Source: Gari tellinella
Lineage: Eukaryota; Mollusca; Bivalvia; Cardiida; Psammobiidae
Length of the DNA stretch: 64,000 bases
Assembly: GCA_922989275.2 (NCBI GenBank)
Contig: OV277863.1
Coordinates: 48,590,999 to 48,654,998 of the forward strand
Direction of reading: 5' to 3'
The position numbers were made by a program, and so were the translations under genes. Under the pieces are notes generated by a model, which saw only the letters and a list, made by a program, of their open reading frames with translations, did no database searches and was not told where the DNA came from. This document shows positions 63,384-64,000 of the stretch, piece by piece (within the stretch, counting starts at the first letter, position 1; every line of letters begins with the position of its first letter).

Positions 63384-63837
63384 TTAACCCATTACTCCAT
63401 AAATGCACATTTCAATGCCTTTATTTCTCCACTGAAGAATATAGGTCCACTTCAATGACTTCACACTTTCTGTATATGCAACATAAAAAATAGTTTTTAC
63501 ATCCTTGCAGAATGTAAGCATTCTGCTTTTCTTTGAGGGTGCTTTAACCATTTGAGCTTTAGTCAGGCATATATACGTCCTTTTCGAACAGTGTACCTGC
63601 GAAGAGTACATTTGTCCTATGCAAAACTGTGAAGACCCAGAGCCCTAAAGGAGCCCTCTGATCAGCGTCTGATCTGTTTGTCATATCCAAATACACTGAC
63701 AAAAACGACCCTAAATACTTAACAATCGATTAGACTTAATTTGAAACTAGAATTGATCATTTGAAGTTTAAGGGAGGAAAAGGTTAAGTGGTCAACTGTC
63801 TTCAAAACTAAAATCAGGCAATGGGGTAATGGGTTAG
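63384..63837 (-). mobile_element. Fam-1 MITE hosting a Fam-2 copy
   Basis: TTAACCCATTACTCCATAAA to aatggggtaatgggTTAG; interrupted at the core base gct-TTAA-gtgg. Confidence 0.85.
63544..63787 (+). mobile_element. Fam-2 MITE nested at TTAA
   Basis: TTAACCATTTGAGCTTTAGT to agggaggaaaagg-TTAA; core B partly deleted. Confidence 0.88.
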
Positions 63838-63887
63838 AAAACACTTGAAATGGATAAATGTGTTTGTAGAACTTTACAGTTACAACT

Positions 63888-64000
63888 AGGAATACATTAT
63901 TCTTTTCTAATGAGAGTTTTACGCTAAAAACAATGATGTCCATAGCAAACAGTTTGGAGCCAGACCTAGCGCTATATTAAACAGTGTCTGATCTGGTTCA
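63888..64000 (+). mobile_element. Fam-4 MITE, cut by window end
   Basis: Diverged left end acattattcttttctaatga, then core C start agcaaacagtttggagccag. Confidence 0.65.

Noticed and set aside
60180..64000. A third gene downstream of SIDT
   Set aside because: All open frames there coincide with MITE copies; no splice-consistent conserved peptide was found.

Overview
This is a eukaryotic, almost certainly molluscan (probably bivalve) nuclear window. The basis is the gene content, split into short exons with GT-AG introns, and an intron/intergenic landscape crowded with palindromic MITEs, GTCCGTCC-type tandem-repeat elements and tacatgtac words of a kind I associate with bivalves. The species is not determinable by eye, and the bivalve call is an inference.

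Two protein-coding genes, both on the + strand, can be read exon by exon. (1) The 3' part of a proprotein convertase 7-like gene (PCSK7) occupies 2127-11738. Five exons encode the end of the P domain, one transmembrane helix and an unusually long cytoplasmic tail; the catalytic exons lie left of the window. (2) A complete SID-1 transmembrane family gene (SIDT1/SIDT2 type, the dsRNA-channel/lysosomal nucleic-acid transporter family) runs from 24457 to 60179. It has 23 coding positions, giving an uninterrupted 823-residue frame, and two alternative versions of coding exon 20. All exon phases join without a frameshift. In human, PCSK7 and SIDT2 are also close neighbours (11q23.3), so the window seems to preserve an old linkage.

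The most interesting gene-level observation is that SIDT exon 20 is tandemly duplicated (20a at 51262-51367, 20b at 54987-55092). Both copies are 106 nt in the same phase and encode the same membrane segment with 20/35 identical residues. Using both, or neither, gives an early stop, so the pair has the arithmetic of mutually exclusive exons. The 5' splice-site neighbourhood of exon 20b has been amplified in tandem, and independently so has that of exon 14, leaving decoy donors in the introns.

Much of the remaining sequence is repeats. Layout: 1-2126, MITEs and a SINE; 2127-11738, PCSK7 3' part, with an intron holding about 31 copies of a 115-bp satellite (5553-9118); 11739-24200, intergenic MITEs plus a 1.8-kb composite element with two internal tandem arrays; 24457-60179, SIDT with introns full of MITEs, a 1.2-kb hAT-like element with 8-bp target duplications, and LINE 3' relics; 60180-64000, MITE-rich sequence with no gene seen. 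I use provisional names Fam-1 to Fam-14. Fam-1/2/3 are TTAA-flanked (piggyBac-like ends), Fam-4/5/10/11/12 are TA-flanked, and Fam-6/8 carry CAGGGCT-type ends with 6-bp duplications. Three interchangeable palindromic cores recur inside different end-frames: A (AAGCAGGYTGAAAGTAAAGC), B (GCAAACAGTGNAGACCCNGA) and C (GCAAACAGTTTGGANCCNGA). Repeat boundaries given to the base come from visible TTAA/TA or direct-repeat flanks; others are approximate.
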